Shown: positions 60,101 through 64,000 of the stretch, piece by piece | Numbering within the stretch: position 1 is the stretch's first letter | Layout of the letters: every line of letters starts with the position of its first letter | Assembly: GCA_024500155.1 (NCBI GenBank) | Contig: CM044877.1 | Coordinates: 27,161,501 to 27,225,500, forward strand | Origin: Chenopodium formosanum | Lineage: Eukaryota; Streptophyta; Magnoliopsida; Caryophyllales; Amaranthaceae | DNA length: 64,000 bases | Reading direction: 5' to 3' | The notes under the pieces: model-generated | The model's input: the letters and a program-made list of their open reading frames with translations, nothing else | The model's database searches: none | What the model was told of the DNA's origin: nothing | Position numbers and translations under genes: made by a program

Positions 60101-60711
60101 TAAATATAAATTAATTTCTCATCAAAAACAATATTAATCAATTTGATTCGTCTAATATTAAACTTAAAGTACTCCGTAAATTAAAAGATCTTTGTAGTAA
60201 AATATCAATTTTCTTCTCATCTTAATTTTTTTTTAATTTTTTGTTTTTTCTCATTTGGACTATGTTATCATTGTTAAAAAAACGATAGTGACAACTTTGC
60301 TTGGGCAAATACAAACCTGAATGGCTAAATATGCTGCTTTTGCAAACAAAACAACAGTCCAGTCAAGTTTTGCTTATATGTTACATGATCTATTGATTTC
60401 TTATTGTTCAAATTTTACATTATTCACACATGCACATTGTTAATTTCATTATGTGTGATTTTGTAAATTTCGTCTTGATATATATGGTGTAGACAACAAT
60501 GACCACTTCTTCATAGGACACCTCAAAATATGTATAAAAATTTAAATCATCTACACCGACAACTTCTTCATAGGAAGTGATCTTAAATTCTATCCTTCAA
60601 TTCTACAAATACAATTGTTATGTCAAAATGCTACAAATACAATTCATCTCTTGAAATTAATTCAGTTATTATTACAAAGATTATTAACCACAATCTATCT
60701 ATCTTCTACAG
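60101..60711. other. AT-rich DNA without recognised genes
   Basis: Contains a repeated ACTTCTTCATAGGA phrase (60505-60580); nothing else identified. Confidence 0.4.
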
Positions 60712-60910
60712 CTATACTAAAGCAGAGGCACTTCAAAAAATAGCTTCACGTGTCACCTTAAAATTAAAATATTCCTACTTTGTCTTGCTATTTTAAATAA
60801 AGCAATTAGTTCACCAAAAATTTTAAAGGTTTTTTAATAACGAAGTAATAAAATAATAGTTTCATACTAGAATAAAAATAATTGATCTTATATAATATTT
60901 TTTACTGCAA
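60712..60910. repeat. Dispersed repeat, copy 2 (Helitron-like start)
   Basis: CTATACTAAAGCAGAGGC with CACGTGTCA and AAATAAAGCAATTA, diverged from copy 1. Confidence 0.4.
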
Positions 60911-61071
60911 AATATATATTATTGATCTTATATGATACAAGTTTTGTCTAGAAAGATGGAAAAAATAATTTAAAAATTCTTCTTCAGTATTCACTTCACC
61001 AAAGTCAGTATATATTGATAAGTGTCTTTTATGTTGCTATTTTTAGGAGTTTTCTAGTTAGTTTTTCATAG

Positions 61072-61315
61072 ACCTGGCAAATGGGTCATTCGGGTCGGGT
61101 ATGGGTCGGGTCATTTCGGGTGGGGTCAAGTTCGGGTCAAAAGGTTATCGGGTCAAGTTCTGGTCGGGTCGGGTCATTTCGGGTTTCGGGTTGATTTCGG
61201 GTCGACTGATAATCGGGTCGGGTCGGGTATCGGGTCAACACTTCGGGTAGAGTTCGGGTCGGGTCAGTTCGGGTTGGGTCAATTTTCGGGTCGGGTCAAT
61301 TTTCGGGGCAATTTT
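61072..61315. repeat. GGGTCGGGT-rich low-complexity repeat
   Basis: Degenerate pentamer-based array (TCGGGTCGGGT, TTTCGGGT) introduced by TAGACCTGGCAAATGGGTC. Similar ends occur in plant hAT-type non-autonomous elements; the inverse end was not found. Confidence 0.55.
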
Positions 61316-61361
61316 GAGTGATACATTGGGTTACACATTACAGATTAATACAAAAAATTAA

Positions 61362-61584
61362 GGGTTCGTTTGGCATCGTTGTGGTTTTCTGTTTTTTGGT
61401 TTTTAAAAGTATATGATTTATGTCACATAATGAATAAAAAATTATTTGAACTTATTAAAATGAATATAATTTTGAAAACTGACAACAGAAAAGTGGAAAC
61501 ATCTTTTTCTTGATTCCTATTTTTGGTTTTTAGTTTTAAAAAAAAATAGAAAACTAAAAAACAAAAATGATGCCAAACAAGCCC
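61362..61584. mobile_element. PIF/Harbinger-like MITE, 223 bp
   Basis: 3-bp TSD TAA (61359-61361, 61585-61587). Termini GGGTTCGTTTGGCATCGTTG and GGGCTTGTTTGGCATCATTT inverted. AT-rich interior. Confidence 0.8.
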
Positions 61585-61587
61585 TAA

Positions 61588-62865
61588 GTTAATTTTATCA
61601 CGGTTTATTACTCATTGGTTTACTCTTATGTTTAGGAACACTTGGATAAGTTCATTGCGCTCAAGATTGAAGAAATATAAAACATAAAAGAACAAGTAAT
61701 GAAGAAATGTGCACTTGATTTGCAAAGATCATACTTCAAACGCCTATATCTTTTGATCTACAAAACATTTTGGGGCGAATCCAATTGGAGATGAAAGCTT
61801 ATCTCGAGAGCTTTCCAACAACAGGTCATATGCCTAATTCCGATGCAAAACGTGGGAGATATGCTCATTTGAAGCTGAGCAGTTTGCCCAGCCTGTGGGG
61901 AGCGAGCGCGCACCTGTGAGGAGCGCCCGCTCCAAACTTTCTGGAACGATTCTGCCATATTTTGCTGCAGCTAGGAGCGCCCGTGCACGAAATTGGAGCA
62001 CCCGCTCCTCTACGCGTTGCTCGACTTTTTGCGGAGCTTCCTAGGCAATTTAGTAAGGGCTATAAATAGATTAGTTTTAGGTTTTTATAAAGAGAAACTC
62101 TCAAATTTTGGAGAGAGAAAGTGAGAAAAACAATGGTTTTCATGGATTTTGGATAATCAAAGGAGGGTTTTGATGATTTGAAGATCTCCATTTTATATCA
62201 ATGAGCATTTCTTACTCTCTCTTCTCTTTATGCTTTATTAATTTTTTTGTTAATCATGTTTGAGTAGATTTCCTTCTACTAGGTGTTGAGTGAAGCTTTG
62301 TTATGGTTAATTGAGTTATTTGAGATAAATTTGATGATAATTGTGTTATTAAATTGATTGAATTGATGATGGCATGTTGTTTGTTTTAGATTGGATTGAT
62401 CTCCCAAAATAGCAAACTTAATTGCATATTAGATCTAGTTTGACAAGGGATTGTGAATTAGAATTGATATATTTGATTGCATTTTGGGTAAATTTCTTCT
62501 ATGCATCTAGTCAATGAGGGATCTAGGCTAGGAATTTAAGACATTGCTCTTGAGTGTAATTAATTCCCATTTTAATTCTTTCTTTGCATGATTGATTATC
62601 AAATCGATTCCCATTAACTTGTTAATTGTTCAAAGTGGATCTTTGCCCCTAGTAAACTTTATAATATCTTGATCTTTATATGTGTGTTAGTGTATTTGTA
62701 GTGTCCACTATCCATAATCCGACTTCGGCGTAGCTTAAGCATTAGATCGAGAACAATCTAACATTACCGTTCCTTGTGGTTCGACTCCGAACTTACCACT
62801 AGACTTGTTTAGGGGTTAGTTTAGGATTATAATAAATTTTGTTTGGCCGTGAGGAGGTTAATCAA
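61588..62865 (+). repeat. LTR fragment of a further Athila-like family (C)
   Basis: Has an LTR-like layout: GC palindrome block, TATAAATA, pyrimidine-rich leader, then GTTCGACTCCGAACTTACC and TTAGTTTAGG near the end, comparable to B and A2 LTR ends. The start is not defined. It is cut on the right by the LTR at 62866. Confidence 0.6.
61895..62068 (+). promoter_or_regulatory. Family C LTR promoter: GGAGCGCCCGCTCC palindromes and TATA box
   Basis: Four related motifs, including the exact inverted repeat GGAGCGCCCGCTCC (61920-61933) and GGAGCACCCGCTCC (61998-62011). TATAAATA is at 62061-62068. Confidence 0.65.
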
Positions 62866-64000
62866 TGATGTGTTTATTTTATATAGTATTTTTACCCCTG
62901 TCCCTTGGTCGTAATTAGTAGTGTTTTTGGCTCTTTAGAGCCACTTTTATTACTAATTGGTGTTTTCTAGTGTTTTCGTAGATTTGGTTGACTTTTGCAG
63001 GGATTTATGCTTTTGGAGTATTTTCCCGAGATATTTTGGAGCAATCACGAACATTGGAGAAGCACGACCAGATTCTATAGCCCAGGGCCGGTTAGAGTCA
63101 TCGAACCGGTGATTAAAGGCTCGGTATAGGTGATACCGGGGCATTTGGATCGAGTATTCAAGACCAGAAGAGGAAACCCAGATTGGCCCGAAGAATTGGA
63201 GCCCAATCGTAGTCTAAATAGTGGCCCAAGTGAGTCGCCCGGCCAAAGAGGCTGGTGCCCGGAGGCGCGCCCGGCCGGGCGGGAGAAGCTAAGGTTGGCG
63301 CCCGGTGAGGCGCCCGGTCGGGCGCGAGATTAGTACATCGAGCAAAAAGGCACGCCCGATCGGGCGCGTGTATTTATTAGGAGGCGATTAGCGTCGTTTT
63401 AGTTTGTTTTAATTTAGGATTTGTACGGGGTATAAATACTCCTCTGTAATACGATTTTGCGAGCTCTCCCCTTTTTACTCTTTTCTTTTACTCTCTTAAT
63501 TATTTTCTTAGATTTTCTCTCTCTTAAACCTTTGTTATTAATCTATTCTTAATTCCAGATTTGTTTGGTAACGATTTCTCTTCTCTTAATCTTAGTTGTT
63601 TATTTTATTCCTTTAATCATGTCTTGCTTTATTGCTTTGATTAGTTTAGTTTCTATTATGTGTGAGTAGTTTTTTTTTGGGGTTTATGGGGATCCATAAA
63701 TAATATGAAGGGGTAAATTATTGTTGTTAATTGTCAATGCTAGATTAATTTCCTATTGATTGATTTAATGCTTTGTGACTAGATTTGCGCAGATCTTTTA
63801 TGCATGAGTTTAACAATATTGATTCGAGATTCGACATATGAGAATTAATGTTTAGGTCTAGTTTCAATAGGCAGGTTAATTTATAAATGGTTAAGTCGAG
63901 ATTCGAAAGATGAGATTTAATACCGGTAAATTAATTGTGTGATTATAATACGTAGCGAAAGCCCTTTTATAATCTGATTAATGTATGCATTGATGAATGA
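62866..64000 (+). repeat. LTR of an A2-related element, 5' part, cut by window end
   Basis: Starts TGATGTGTTTATTTTATA and follows the A2 LTR (ACCCCTGTCCCTTG, GTTAGAGTCATCGAACCGGT). Left flank ATCAA is the candidate TSD. Confidence 0.8.
63227..63438 (+). promoter_or_regulatory. A2-type LTR promoter: CGCCCGGCCGGGCG palindromes and TATA box
   Basis: Perfect palindromes CGCCCGGCCGGGCG (63268-63281) and CGCCCGATCGGGCG (63353-63366), and the near-palindrome CGCCCGGTCGGGCG between them. TATAAATA at 63431-63438. Confidence 0.7.

Overview
The window is nuclear DNA of a flowering plant, probably a eudicot with a transposon-rich genome. The evidence is plant-type Ty3/gypsy retrotransposons, a mudrA-like MULE, CACTA and hAT elements and MITEs; similarity to Caryophyllales repeats is only an impression. 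I see no convincing single-copy host gene, rRNA or tRNA. Almost every base from 1 to about 58.9 kb can be assigned to nested transposable elements, and most junctions are supported by target-site duplications (TSDs).

Left nest (1-32825). A related set of Tat/Ogre-like elements (here T0, T1, T2) has LTRs starting TGTAGACACCC and a primer site TGGCGACTCCACTGGGGA. T0 enters from the left with two decayed genes on the opposite strand that resemble plant mobile domain (PMD/DUF7745) proteins, then its 3' LTR from 5503. T1 (7039-28947, TSD AATAC) sits inside that LTR. An Athila-like element B (12800-24635, TSD AACCT) sits inside T1. A 3.5-kb CACTA element (14619-18145, TSD GTT) sits inside the 5' LTR of B. 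T0 itself lies in the 3' internal region of another Athila-like element, A2, whose 3' LTR (29723-32309) carries a 1.16-kb MULE with a 9-bp TSD. A2 in turn abuts the right part of a further MULE ending at 32825.

Middle (32826-39969). AT-rich flanking DNA with a tiny poly(T) retroposition scar is followed by a 5.67-kb MULE (34302-39969). This MULE carries a GRF zinc-finger gene on + and a broken mudrA-like transposase gene on -.

Right nest (40048-58425). A minus-strand, non-coding LTR element, L (LARD-like, TSD GTTGG), contains T2 (44973-55025), a sibling of T1. One L LTR carries a 324-bp hAT MITE, the other an 80-unit TAA expansion. From 58431 to 64000 are a reversed LTR fragment of a T relative, several MITEs and repeats, and two LTR fragments (family C and an A2 relative).

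How the genes work together: the retroelements encode Gag (T1, T2) or Gag plus protease (B) only. No reverse transcriptase or integrase was recognised, so they would depend on enzymes supplied elsewhere. The most striking signal is shared promoter architecture. Four LTR families (T, B, A2, C) each carry their own reiterated 14-17-nt GC-rich palindrome immediately 5' of a TATAAATA box. In T the same palindrome module also precedes the promoters of both antisense PMD-like genes.
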